A stretch of 32,395 nucleotides of DNA from an uncultured Clostridia bacterium (lineage in GTDB: Bacteria > Bacillota > Clostridia > Lachnospirales > Bianqueaceae): positions 1 through 32,395 of the forward strand of contig CALWBZ010000045.1 in the NCBI GenBank assembly GCA_944376225.1, given 5' to 3'. Under the pieces are notes generated by a model. The model had not been told where the DNA came from. It saw only the letters and a list, made by a program, of their open reading frames with translations, and made no database searches. The position numbers and the translations under genes were made by a program. This document shows positions 9,131 to 17,516 of the stretch, in pieces (within the stretch, counting starts at the first letter, position 1; each line of letters starts with the position of its first letter).

Positions 9131-9856
9131 CTATTTTCTTCCGCCGAACCGGCGCTGCCGACCGGCGTAGTCGAGTATCGCTTCTTCCAGATCCTGGGGC
9201 GTGAAGTCCGGCCAATACTTGGGAGAAAAATAAAACTCGCTGTAAGCCAGCTGCCACAGGAGGAAATTGCTGATCCGCTCCTCGCCGCTGGTTCTGATCA
9301 AAAGATCCGGATCGGGTATGTCCGCCGTATCCAGATGGGCGCCGATGACTTCCTCCGTAATCTCCTCCGCTTTGATCCCCTCCGCCGCGATCTTCTGTAC
9401 CGCCCGGCGGATCTCGTCCCGCCCGCCGTAATTGATGGCAAACTGCAGGTAAAAGGAATCGAGGGATGCCGTCGCCTGCTCCACGTCCTCGATCAGATCT
9501 CTCAGGTCAGGGGCGAGCCCCTGTTTATCTCCCAACACCCGAATCCGAATGTTTCTGCGGATCGCGTCTTTTTTATTCTTTACCAGATAGCGCTTCAGAA
9601 GCATCATCAGATAAGAAACGTCCTCTTGACGCCGCTTCCAGTTCTCGGTGGAAAAAGCGTAAACCGTCAGATAAGGGATTCCCATATCGATCAGCGCGTC
9701 GGAGATGGTCTCCACATTTTCCGCGCCCGCAAGATGTCCCTTAGAGCGGGACACGCTGTGCTCCTTGGCCCACCGGCCGTTTCCGTCTAAAATAATCGCC
9801 ACATGTTGGGGAAGCCTTTCGTGGGGAAGCTTCTCAACCCATTCGTATTGTCCCAT
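9131..9856 (-). CDS. uppS: Isoprenyl transferase / undecaprenyl diphosphate synthase
   Basis: Cis-prenyltransferase that elongates farnesyl diphosphate with isopentenyl diphosphate to the C55 lipid carrier used in cell-wall synthesis. The 241-residue length is normal. Visible motifs are HVAIILDGNGRWA (catalytic Asp24, Asn26, Arg28), the YLTVYAFSTENW segment, and the C-terminal RTSGEERISNFLLWQ signature. It uses products of the MEP genes in the same operon. It is separated from frr by 59 bases that hold a hairpin. Confidence 0.97.
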   Translation of the reverse strand: MGQYEWVEKLPHERLPQHVAIILDGNGRWAKEHSVSRSKGHLAGAENVETISDALIDMGIPYLTVYAFSTENWKRRQEDVSYLMMLLKRYLVKNKKDAIRRNIRIRVLGDKQGLAPDLRDLIEDVEQATASLDSFYLQFAINYGGRDEIRRAVQKIAAEGIKAEEITEEVIGAHLDTADIPDPDLLIRTSGEERISNFLLWQLAYSEFYFSPKYWPDFTPQDLEEAILDYAGRQRRFGGRK

Positions 9857-9880
9857 ATGATCCTCTTCTTCCGTCCCATG

Positions 9881-9909
9881 AAGGAAAGAGGCCGATTTCC
9901 ATCAGCCTC
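9881..9909 (-). terminator. Hairpin between frr and uppS, weak terminator or processing site
   Basis: On the minus strand a 9-bp stem (GAGGCTGAT/ATCGGCCTC, one T-G wobble) with a GGAA loop is followed only by TTTCCTT. The T tract is too weak for a strong terminator, so partial attenuation or an RNA processing site inside the operon seems more likely. Confidence 0.5.
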
Positions 9910-9915
9910 AATTCC

Positions 9916-10473
9916 TTATACGGACATTACTTCCTTGGTTTTCTTTTCGATCCGGCTGTCGATCTCCTTGATAAAACGATCCGTCAGATCCTGCATCTCC
10001 TTCTCCAGCCCCTTCAGATCGTCTTCGGTCATATCGCTGTCCTTCTTCTGTTTTTTGAAGGCGTCCATGCCGTCTCTGCGGATGTTGCGCACCGCTACCT
10101 TGGCGGCCTCGCCCCGCTTCTTCACTTCCTTGCTCTGTTCCTTACGCTTCTCCTCCGTCAGCTCGGGGAAGACCAGTCGTATGGCCTTGCCGTCGTTGGT
10201 GGGATTGATGCCCACGTCGGACATCTGAATCGCCTTTTCGATCTTCTTAATCATGGAAGCGTCCCAGGGCTGTATCACCAGGAGTCTGGCCTCCGGCACC
10301 GTGATGTTTCCTACCTGCTGCAAAGGCGTGGGGGATCCGTAATAGTCCACCATGATCTTGTCCAGCACATGGGGGTTGGCGCGGCCTACCCGAATCGTGT
10401 TAAACTCTTCTTCCAGCGCCAGAATCGCCTTTTCCATCCGTTCCTCATAGGGTTTCATATCTGACTTTGCCAT
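9916..10473 (-). CDS. frr: Ribosome recycling factor
   Basis: Splits post-termination ribosomes together with EF-G. At 185 residues it has the standard length. The RVGRANP segment near residue 28, the central SDVGINPTNDGK motif and the long charged helices at the C terminus are typical of the three-helix-bundle and beta/alpha/beta architecture. ATG preceded by AAAGGAGAG. It lies 24 bases downstream of pyrH, the usual pairing in Bacillota. Confidence 0.97.
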   Translation of the reverse strand: MAKSDMKPYEERMEKAILALEEEFNTIRVGRANPHVLDKIMVDYYGSPTPLQQVGNITVPEARLLVIQPWDASMIKKIEKAIQMSDVGINPTNDGKAIRLVFPELTEEKRKEQSKEVKKRGEAAKVAVRNIRRDGMDAFKKQKKDSDMTEDDLKGLEKEMQDLTDRFIKEIDSRIEKKTKEVMSV

Positions 10474-10497
10474 TGTACTCTCTCCTTTGCTGTGTTT

Positions 10498-11199
10498 TTA
10501 TCCTACAATGGTGGTGCCGATCTTCTCGCCGTTCACCACGCGGATGATGCTTCGCTCTTCCTTCAGCGCGAACAATACCGCCGGCATGTGATTCTCCATG
10601 CACAGCGCCGCCGCGGGAAGATCCATCACCATCAGATTCTTCTCTAAGATCTCCTGATAGGTCAGCTCGTCATAGCGCTTGGCATTCGGGTTCTTCCTGG
10701 GATCGTCGTCATAAACTCCGTCCACGCTCTTGGCCATGAGCATCACGTCGCAATCCGTCTCCACGGCCCGCAGCGCGATGGCCATGTCCGTAGAAAAGTA
10801 GGGATGCCCCGTGCCGCCGGCGTAAAAGACCACCTTCTGCTGGGCCAGATCCCGATTGACCTTATCTTTATTGAAATTCTCCGTATACAGACCCACCGGA
10901 TAGGGCGCGTAAATAGAAGTCTCCATGCCCTCTCCCCGGAAAATCTCGGAAGCGTAGAGGCAGTTCATCACCGTGGCCAACATGCCGATCTGATCCGCCT
11001 TCACCCGATCCATCTCCTGGGAACTCCTGCCTCTCCAGAAATTGCCCGCTCCGATAACCACGCCGATCTCCACGCCCAGGTCATGGGCCTCTTTCACCTG
11101 TTTGGCCACCTGCCGCACCGTCGCTTCGTCAAACCCGAAGCCCTTGTCTCCGGACAGCGCCTCGCCGCTGAGCTTGAGTAAAATACGATGATATTTCAT
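10498..11199 (-). CDS. pyrH: Uridylate kinase (UMP kinase)
   Basis: Phosphorylates UMP to UDP; bacterial hexameric enzyme of the amino-acid-kinase fold, 233 residues. Visible motifs: LLKLSGEALSG at the N terminus for phosphate binding, the GAGNFWRG glycine loop, the GGTGHPYFSTD segment, and KSVDGVYDDDP near the nucleotide site. Start ATG with AGGAGGT eight bases upstream. First gene of the pyrH-polC run, with its own promoter inside the end of the upstream glycosidase gene. Confidence 0.97.
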   Translation of the reverse strand: MKYHRILLKLSGEALSGDKGFGFDEATVRQVAKQVKEAHDLGVEIGVVIGAGNFWRGRSSQEMDRVKADQIGMLATVMNCLYASEIFRGEGMETSIYAPYPVGLYTENFNKDKVNRDLAQQKVVFYAGGTGHPYFSTDMAIALRAVETDCDVMLMAKSVDGVYDDDPRKNPNAKRYDELTYQEILEKNLMVMDLPAAALCMENHMPAVLFALKEERSIIRVVNGEKIGTTIVG

Positions 11200-11241
11200 T
11201 CTGATGTACCTCCTAGAGCTTCCTTTCTCTTCTCGAATATT

Positions 11242-11270
11242 ATCATATCAGCAAAAACCCGGTCTGTCAA
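11242..11270 (-). promoter_or_regulatory. pyrH operon promoter, overlapping the end of the GH3 gene
   Basis: On the minus strand TTGACA (11270-11265) and TATGAT (11247-11242) are 17 bases apart, about 40-70 bases before the pyrH ATG. The -35 and spacer are also the last codons of the glycosidase gene (ending LDRPGFC-stop); the -10 begins right after its TGA. Confidence 0.85.
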
Positions 11271-13842
11271 GTGCTATTGCCGTCATGTAGCCGCCTAAGC
11301 CGGCAAACTGCTCCGAATAACTCACCGCGCCTTCGTACCTATCCGTCTGCAGGATGATCCGCACCGTGTTCCATACGCATCGCTTAAGGTCCCGAAGATC
11401 CAGCGTCCCCGCCTCCAGTTCCGCCCGGAGGTTCTCAAAGTCCATCTCCATCCCCGGCATGATCATGTCGTTGCCCGCCCGCATGCAGCCGGCGGCCGTA
11501 CACTCCCCTATGGGCGTGGCGTTCGTGGTGGTCCAGTCTGTCATGACGACTCCCGAAAAGCCCCACTCGTCCCGGGCGATCCGGGTACACAAATCTTTAT
11601 TGTTGGCCGCGTGGACGCCGTTAATCATATTGTAGGAAGTCATGATGGCCATGGGCTGGGCGTCTTTTACGGCAATCTCGAATCCCTTAAGGTAAATCTC
11701 CCGCAATGTTCGTTCCGACAGGACGGAGTCGGATCCCATCCGGTACTCCTCCTGATTGTTGCAGGCAAAATGTTTGACGGTGGTTCCCCTTCCCGGAACC
11801 GACTGCACCCCTCGGGTCACGGAAGCGGCCATGATGCCGGACAGGAGCGGATCTTCTGAATAATATTCGAAATTGCGGCCGCACAGCGGATTCCTGTGGA
11901 TGTTCATGCCCGGCGCCAGCCACAGATCCACCTGGAAGAGCTCCATCTCCCGCCCGATCATCGCGCCCACTTCTTCTAAAAGCGCCGGGTTCCATGTCTG
12001 CGCCAGAACCGTTCCGACGGGGAGGGCCGTACAATATTGATAATAGGTGGTTCCGCGTTTCTCCTTTTTCCGGGAAAAGAACCCTCCCTCGAAGGAGGCC
12101 AACGAATCCCGCCCCACAATCTGCCCGTCTTCCACCTGATAGGTCTGATGGAGCCGTATGCCCGCGGGGCCGTCCGCCAGCACAATGGGCGCTACGTTCC
12201 AAGGCTCCTCTGCGGCGGCGGAAGAGGTCTCCGCGGCGGATCCGCACACCTGCTTGCCCGCCGCTCCCAGGGCCCCGGTTTCCTGCTTTTTGCTCGGTTC
12301 TCCGCAGGCAAGACGAATCAGCTGCTCCACGGAAAGGCTCTCTACGATCTCGCCGGCCCTGCCGGACAAAGCCTGTTTCTCCGTTGTATAAGTAGCGGTT
12401 TTCGAGGGCAGATCCGCCGCCGCGATCTCCACGACAGGCAGACTCTCTGCCTCTTTATGCCAAAGGGCTTCCCTCTCCCGCACGCGCCGTGCCTCCGGGG
12501 CGAGTTCTTCCATAGGACGCCTCAGCGGGCAAACCGGCGCGCAGCGCATCCACACATGATCTAAGTCGAGGCGCAGGACGCCTACCAATCGGGCGGACTC
12601 CAAGGAGTCTCCCACCCATACGCCGTAATCCCCCGCCTCCAGAATCCAGGAAGAACTCCCCTCGTCATAAGAGGCCAGCTGCTCGACCAAAACCGAGATC
12701 GAAAGCTCCTGGGACGCCCCGGGAGCCAAAAGGCCGGTCTTGCCGAACCCCACGAGCCTGCGAAACTCCTTCACGAGTCTCCCTTGGGGACAGGAGACAT
12801 ATACCTGCAAAATCTCCTTGCCGGCGTATTTTTCTCCCGTGTTGACCACGTCCGCGCGAAGGTCTATTCTTTTCCTCTCCCGATCCCAGGAAAGCCGGGG
12901 ATTCTTCCAGGCAAAACTCGTGTAGGAAAGACCGTATCCGAAACCGTACCGCACCGGCACCTGAAACGTGTCGAAATACCGATAGCCCACGTAGATCCCT
13001 TCCCGATACTCCTCCAGTTCCACATGATCGCTGTGATAACTGTAGGTCGCCGCGTTGGGATAATCCTCATAGGCTCTGGCCCAGGTATCCGTCAGTTTCC
13101 CGGAAGGCGTCACATCGCCGGATAATACGTCCGCCAGCGCGTTTCCTCCCTCCTGTCCCGCTTGCCCGTAATCGAGCACCGCCTGAATCTTGGGATAACG
13201 CTCCAAAAAGCCCAGATCCACGACGCCGCCCGTATTGAGGACTAGGATCAGACGCTCGTAGGCCCGTTCCAGCTGACCGAGCAGCGCTTCTTCCTCATCG
13301 GTCAGGTAATAGTCTCCCTTCGCGTCATGCCGATCCGCGTTTTCTCCCGCCACCCGGGCCAAGACGAAGATCGCGATATCCGCGCCGTCTTCACTCGCGA
13401 GCGCTTCGTCGATCACAGGCCCTGCCGGCGCCTCGTAGGGCGTGGTGGAATAGGCGTTAAAGAAGTTACCGCCCATCTCCTCCATCTTCCGCAGCACCTC
13501 GTCCCTCCAGGACTCCCGGGAACGCCTGTAAATCTCCTCGTATTCTTTTAACCAGGCCTCGCTCGTGACCCTATATCCTCCGCCTATGAGGCCCTCCGCT
13601 ATGCTGACCGAGGCGCGCTCATTCACATCGCCGGATCCTGTGCCTCCTTTGACCGTACACACCGCGCCGCTGCCATACAGGCCGATCTTGGTCCCCCTCG
13701 CCATCGGGAGAATCTCCCCTTCATTCTTAAGAAGCACAAAACCTTCGGCCGCCGCGCGTCTGGCCAGAAGTCCGTGTTCTGTTTCCCGCTTTGTTTTCTC
13801 CGGCGACGTCGTGCCGTTCCATCTTCTTTCTTTTATCTTCAT
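11248..13842 (-). CDS. Glycoside hydrolase family 3 with permuted domain order (beta-glucosidase-like)
   Basis: A cytoplasmic 864-residue GH3 enzyme; no signal peptide is visible. The usual order is reversed. The alpha/beta sandwich domain comes first (AAAEGFVLLKNEGEILP, about 30-300), then a fibronectin-III-like domain (about 330-420), a linker near 450-590, and the TIM-barrel domain last (about 590-845). The barrel has the LADGPAGIR motif, KHFACNNQE, and the nucleophile in VVMTDW (Asp769). Such permuted GH3 proteins are known in rumen and gut Clostridia. Substrate is uncertain; a beta-glucoside is likely. The start is the ATG after GGGGGGACAAGGC; the longer frame would overlap the upstream gene by about 200 bases and lacks family sequence there. 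It lies 16 bases after the disulfide reductase and is probably co-transcribed with it. Confidence 0.9.
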   Translation of the reverse strand: MKIKERRWNGTTSPEKTKRETEHGLLARRAAAEGFVLLKNEGEILPMARGTKIGLYGSGAVCTVKGGTGSGDVNERASVSIAEGLIGGGYRVTSEAWLKEYEEIYRRSRESWRDEVLRKMEEMGGNFFNAYSTTPYEAPAGPVIDEALASEDGADIAIFVLARVAGENADRHDAKGDYYLTDEEEALLGQLERAYERLILVLNTGGVVDLGFLERYPKIQAVLDYGQAGQEGGNALADVLSGDVTPSGKLTDTWARAYEDYPNAATYSYHSDHVELEEYREGIYVGYRYFDTFQVPVRYGFGYGLSYTSFAWKNPRLSWDRERKRIDLRADVVNTGEKYAGKEILQVYVSCPQGRLVKEFRRLVGFGKTGLLAPGASQELSISVLVEQLASYDEGSSSWILEAGDYGVWVGDSLESARLVGVLRLDLDHVWMRCAPVCPLRRPMEELAPEARRVREREALWHKEAESLPVVEIAAADLPSKTATYTTEKQALSGRAGEIVESLSVEQLIRLACGEPSKKQETGALGAAGKQVCGSAAETSSAAAEEPWNVAPIVLADGPAGIRLHQTYQVEDGQIVGRDSLASFEGGFFSRKKEKRGTTYYQYCTALPVGTVLAQTWNPALLEEVGAMIGREMELFQVDLWLAPGMNIHRNPLCGRNFEYYSEDPLLSGIMAASVTRGVQSVPGRGTTVKHFACNNQEEYRMGSDSVLSERTLREIYLKGFEIAVKDAQPMAIMTSYNMINGVHAANNKDLCTRIARDEWGFSGVVMTDWTTTNATPIGECTAAGCMRAGNDMIMPGMEMDFENLRAELEAGTLDLRDLKRCVWNTVRIILQTDRYEGAVSYSEQFAGLGGYMTAIALDRPGFC

Positions 13843-13858
13843 GCCTTGTCCCCCCTTT

Positions 13859-15562
13859 TTATTCCTCATGAATCGGCAGCCCGCAGGAATGACTCGGAAC
13901 CGGGTTACACTCCTGATCCTCGCAGATGAGCGCGTAATATCGGTAGCCTCCGATGAGGTTATAACAATCAAAACCTTTTTGCGCCAGAATCCGACAGGCC
14001 AGGTAACTGCGCAGACCGCTCTGACAGTTGACATAGACTCTCTTGCCCCTGTCAAGCTCTGAAAGCCGTTCCCGCAGACCGTCTAGCGGAATATGCACCG
14101 TTCCCGGGATGTGTCCCGCGGCATACTCCTTGTCCGTGCGCACATCGAGCAGGGTCACGCTTCCGTCCCGGGGCAGACTCAAGGCTTCTTTCCAGGTATA
14201 CTGCTTCACCAAACCTTCCCGCACGTTCTCGATGACATAACCGGCCATGTTGACGGGATCCTTCGCGGAGGAAAAGGGCGGCGCGTATGCCAGTTCCAAT
14301 TCCGCCAGCTCCTCCCCCGTCATCCTGGCTCTGATCGCCGCGGCAAGCACATCGATCCGTTTATCCACCCCTTCAAATCCGATGATCTGGGCTCCCAGGA
14401 CCTGCCCGGATTCTTTATGAAAGATGACCTTCAGCGTCATATTGGAAGACCCGGGGTAATAGGCCGCGTGGGAAGGCGAAAACGTGATTACGTAATCGTA
14501 GGGGATGCCCGCCTCCTTCGCGCCTTTTTCGTTTAGTCCTGTGGACGCGATACTCATGTCGAAAAGCTTCAGGATGGAGGAACCCTGACTCCCCCGGTAA
14601 GAACTCCCCCGCCCGCATATATGATCCGCCGCGATCCGTCCCTCTTTATTGGCCGGCCCCGCCAGCGCGATCCAGGCCGGCTGTCCGCTGACAAAATGCC
14701 TGACTGTCACGCCGTCTCCCACCGCGTAAATGTCCGGATCCGAGGTCCGCATATGCTCGTCTACCACGATCGCTCCCCGAAGACCCAGATCGAGTCCCGC
14801 CTCCTTCGCGAGCCAGTTTTCCGGGCTGACGCCTATGGCTAACAGCACCATGTCGGTTTCCAGCGCCTCCTCACCTTCGATCTGCACGGTAAGCCCCTGT
14901 TCTGTCTTTTCAATCCCCGTCACCCTTTGCCGGAACCTGAGATCGACGCCCCGTCCCCGCAGATAAGCATGCACGCCGCAGGCCATGTCGTAATCTAGAG
15001 GCGGCATGACCTGATCGCTTTTTTGCAGGAGCGTCGTTCTGATTCCTAAGCCCAGGAGATTTTCCAACATCTCCAGCCCGATGAATCCGCCGCCGATTAC
15101 CGCCGCCCTTTTGGGCTTCTTCTCCTCGATCCATTCCCGGATGCGCCATGTGTCTTCCACCGTCCGCAGGGTGAACACTCCTTCCTGCTCTACCCCGAAG
15201 ACGGCGGGCTTTACGGCCGATGCTCCCGGAGATAGGAGAAGCTTATCATACCCTTCCTCATAGGTCTCCCCCGTCTTAAGATCGCGGATTTGGACCTTTT
15301 TTTCTTCCCTTCGGATCCGAATCACTTCCTGATGAACCCGCGCCTGGATGCGGAATCGCTTCCAGAAGCTCTCCGGCGTCTGCAGGGTGAGATCTTCCTT
15401 TCGCGTAATCACGCCCCCAATATAATAGGGCAGCCCGCAATTCGCGTAAGAGATATAACCGCTGCGCTCGATAATCGTGATCTCCGCCGACTCATCCAGC
15501 CGTCTGAGCCGGGCCGCCGCCGTCGCGCCGCCCGCGACGCCTCCCACAATGATGACCTTCAT
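13859..15562 (-). CDS. CoA-disulfide reductase-like flavoprotein fused to a rhodanese domain
   Basis: A 567-residue pyridine-nucleotide disulfide oxidoreductase. The N-terminal FAD motif is IIVGGVAGGATAAAR; the single active cysteine is Cys42 in YANCGLPYY, typical of CoA-disulfide reductase and NADH oxidase relatives; a second GxGxxG-type NAD(P)H motif lies near 157 (AVIGGGFIGLE). After the dimerisation domain a rhodanese domain (about 465-545) carries the active-site loop CQSGLRS (Cys513). This fusion matches known CoADR-Rhd proteins that reduce CoA disulfide or persulfides and polysulfides. A role in thiol redox or sulfur handling is likely; exact substrate cannot be read from sequence. ATG with AAGGAGAG upstream; divergent from the ATPase gene. 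Confidence 0.9.
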   Translation of the reverse strand: MKVIIVGGVAGGATAAARLRRLDESAEITIIERSGYISYANCGLPYYIGGVITRKEDLTLQTPESFWKRFRIQARVHQEVIRIRREEKKVQIRDLKTGETYEEGYDKLLLSPGASAVKPAVFGVEQEGVFTLRTVEDTWRIREWIEEKKPKRAAVIGGGFIGLEMLENLLGLGIRTTLLQKSDQVMPPLDYDMACGVHAYLRGRGVDLRFRQRVTGIEKTEQGLTVQIEGEEALETDMVLLAIGVSPENWLAKEAGLDLGLRGAIVVDEHMRTSDPDIYAVGDGVTVRHFVSGQPAWIALAGPANKEGRIAADHICGRGSSYRGSQGSSILKLFDMSIASTGLNEKGAKEAGIPYDYVITFSPSHAAYYPGSSNMTLKVIFHKESGQVLGAQIIGFEGVDKRIDVLAAAIRARMTGEELAELELAYAPPFSSAKDPVNMAGYVIENVREGLVKQYTWKEALSLPRDGSVTLLDVRTDKEYAAGHIPGTVHIPLDGLRERLSELDRGKRVYVNCQSGLRSYLACRILAQKGFDCYNLIGGYRYYALICEDQECNPVPSHSCGLPIHEE

Positions 15563-15614
15563 AGCAATTCTCTCCTTCCCGTTGGTGTAATAATGATACC
15601 GTCTTGCTGCGCCT

Positions 15615-15643
15615 ATTGTACCACATCCTCCGTCTTTTGTCTC
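15615..15643 (-). promoter_or_regulatory. Putative promoter of the disulfide reductase-GH3 operon
   Basis: On the minus strand GAGACA (15643-15638) and TACAAT (15620-15615) are 17 bases apart. The -10 is good; the -35 matches only at its GACA part. It is about 50 bases upstream of the ATG. Confidence 0.5.
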
Positions 15644-15669
15644 TCCTGGGGAGCAGGATTTTGAAAAAT

Positions 15670-15701
15670 ATTCTTGACAAGAATGGAAGTTCGGCTATGA
15701 T
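15670..15701 (+). promoter_or_regulatory. Promoter with palindromic operator for the ABC-class ATPase
   Basis: TTGACA (15674-15679) and TATGAT (15696-15701) are 16 bases apart. The -35 lies wholly inside a perfect 15-bp palindrome, ATTCTTG-A-CAAGAAT (15670-15684). A bound dimer there would block RNA polymerase, so repression is likely. The sequence does not match the LexA, PerR, Rex, CIRCE or CodY consensus that I know. Confidence 0.7.
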
Positions 15702-15743
15702 AAAAGAGTCATCCAATATATTGATACTTCGGGAGGATTTCAT

Positions 15744-17447
15744 ATGCAGACAGCAGCAGAACTCAGAAACCTACTTCATCATATCGATCATCGGGGATAT
15801 CCCGCCTATAAAGACACTCGCGGCGCCTATCTGTTCCCGCGCTATATCCTATCCATTGACCATGTTCAGGGCGATCCCTTCGCGGCGCCTTCCCGGCTGA
15901 GCCTGCGGGTGAAAGGGCAGGACGCCGCTTTCCCGCCCGCATACTACCGTTTTCCCCATACACGGATCGCCTTGCAGGACGAGCTGACCAGGCAGTTTCG
16001 CCGGCAGATCGACCGTTTCTCCTTCCAGGCCAAGGGATCCGGCAAGAGCGGGCTGATCTCGGTCAGTCGATGCGGCCAGGAGATTTTGGAACGAACGGCC
16101 TGCGAGATTGATCCTCAAACCGGCGATCTTCTTCTTCGCTTCGAGGTCGGCTTTCCCGCCAACGGCCGGACCATCAACGCCCGCGAACTGGAACGGATCC
16201 TCTTTGATTTCTTGCCTTCTTGCGTTCAAAACGCCCTGTTTTTCCGAAATTTAGATGAAAATAAGCTGCGCCGGATCGTTGACCTCGCCGAAGATCAGCA
16301 GTTTATCCGGGAACAGCTTCCTAAACTGGGCCTCTGCGCCTTTATCGCGGACGGCAGCATTCTTCCCCGGGAATCCGGGGTATCCTCCCGGCCTATGCGG
16401 GACGCCGTCCCCTTTGTCTCCCCCGACGAACTGCGCGTCACCCTGGATTTGCCCCACAAAGGACGAATCAGCGGCATGGGCATTCCAAGGGGGATCACAC
16501 TGATTGTCGGCGGCGGTTATCACGGTAAGTCTACCCTGCTTTCCGCCCTGGAGATGGGCGTTTATTCCCATATCGACGGGGACGGTCGGGAATATGCCAT
16601 CACGGAAGATACGGCCATGAAAATCCGCGCGGAGGACGGACGCTGCATTCGTCAGACGGATATTTCCATGTTTATCCATGATCTGCCGAACGGCAAGGAT
16701 ACCGCTTCCTTTGTGACCGAAGACGCCAGCGGCAGCACCTCTCAGGCCGCGAATGTCATCGAGAGTCTCGAGTCATCCTCTTCTCTGCTTCTCATCGACG
16801 AGGATACCAGCGCGACGAATTTCATGATCCGAGATGAACTGATGCAGCGCGTGATCCATCGGGACATGGAGCCGATCATCCCCTTCATCGACAGGATCCG
16901 CGAGCTCTACGAGGATCATGGCGTTTCTTCGATCATCGTGGCGGGAAGTTCCGGTTCCTATTTCCATATCGCCGATCATATCATCCAGATGGATCGATAC
17001 GTGCCCCGGGATATCACGACTTACGCGAAGCAAGAAGCGGAAAAATTTCCTCTTCTCCGAGAGGAGGTTCTTCGCGCCGGTCTTCCCTCTTTCGATCGCC
17101 GTCCGAAACCTTCCCCCGCCTTTCGCGCTCAAGACCGCGTGAAGATCAAGACCATGGGGCGGGACGGCGTGATGATCGACCATGAAACCATCGATCTGCG
17201 GTATGTGGAACAGATCACGGATCCGGAACAGGTGGCGGCCCTGGGATACTGCGTCAAATACGCGCAGAAACATATTTTAGACGGTAAGAAGACGCTGCGT
17301 GAGGCAGTGGAGGAACTCGACCGGCTGATCCGTCAACAGTCTCTGGCCGCCCTATGCGAGAACGCTTCCGGCGTATCCTCCCTGGCCCGCCCCAGAAAAC
17401 AGGAGATCTTCGCCTGCTTCAACCGCTATCGGAGCCTTAAAATTTGA
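15744..17447 (+). CDS. Predicted ATPase of the ABC class (PF09818/COG3044 type)
   Basis: A soluble 567-residue protein of a widespread but poorly understood family. The N-terminal half (about 1-230) is the family-specific region. The nucleotide site follows: Walker A GGGYHGKST (256-264), a signature-like SGSTSQ (329-334), Walker B LLIDED (Asp352, Glu353), and a later IIVAGSSGSYFHIADHII segment resembling a switch region. No membrane helices are present, so it is not a transporter. A structurally studied relative is the trypanosome mitochondrial protein MRB1590, linked to RNA processing; a nucleic-acid role here is inference. Start ATG with GGGAGG seven bases upstream. It is transcribed against the surrounding genes, from an intergenic region shared with the disulfide reductase. 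Confidence 0.85.
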   Translation: MQTAAELRNLLHHIDHRGYPAYKDTRGAYLFPRYILSIDHVQGDPFAAPSRLSLRVKGQDAAFPPAYYRFPHTRIALQDELTRQFRRQIDRFSFQAKGSGKSGLISVSRCGQEILERTACEIDPQTGDLLLRFEVGFPANGRTINARELERILFDFLPSCVQNALFFRNLDENKLRRIVDLAEDQQFIREQLPKLGLCAFIADGSILPRESGVSSRPMRDAVPFVSPDELRVTLDLPHKGRISGMGIPRGITLIVGGGYHGKSTLLSALEMGVYSHIDGDGREYAITEDTAMKIRAEDGRCIRQTDISMFIHDLPNGKDTASFVTEDASGSTSQAANVIESLESSSSLLLIDEDTSATNFMIRDELMQRVIHRDMEPIIPFIDRIRELYEDHGVSSIIVAGSSGSYFHIADHIIQMDRYVPRDITTYAKQEAEKFPLLREEVLRAGLPSFDRRPKPSPAFRAQDRVKIKTMGRDGVMIDHETIDLRYVEQITDPEQVAALGYCVKYAQKHILDGKKTLREAVEELDRLIRQQSLAALCENASGVSSLARPRKQEIFACFNRYRSLKI

Positions 17448-17456
17448 TGAATACAC

Positions 17457-17488
17457 AAAGGGCATAGCCTCGAAAGACTATGCCCTTT
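17457..17488. terminator. Bidirectional terminator between the ATPase gene and tsf
   Basis: A perfect 11-bp stem (AAAGGGCATAG/CTATGCCCTTT) with a 10-base loop lies between the convergent stops. Plus-strand read-through meets TTT and a TTTTT run slightly further on; minus-strand read-through meets TTTGTGT. It probably serves both genes. Confidence 0.8.
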
Positions 17489-17516
17489 ACCTAACTGATT
17501 TTTATGAGTCTGCCAA

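Noticed and set aside
13843-14055. N-terminal extension of the GH3 gene by 71 codons
   Set aside because: It would overlap the rhodanese end of the upstream gene and has no GH3-like sequence; the ATG at 13842 has a good ribosome site.
15744-17447. Transporter ATPase annotation for the ABC-class protein
   Set aside because: There is no partner permease, no membrane segment, and the Walker A and signature fit the PF09818 family instead.
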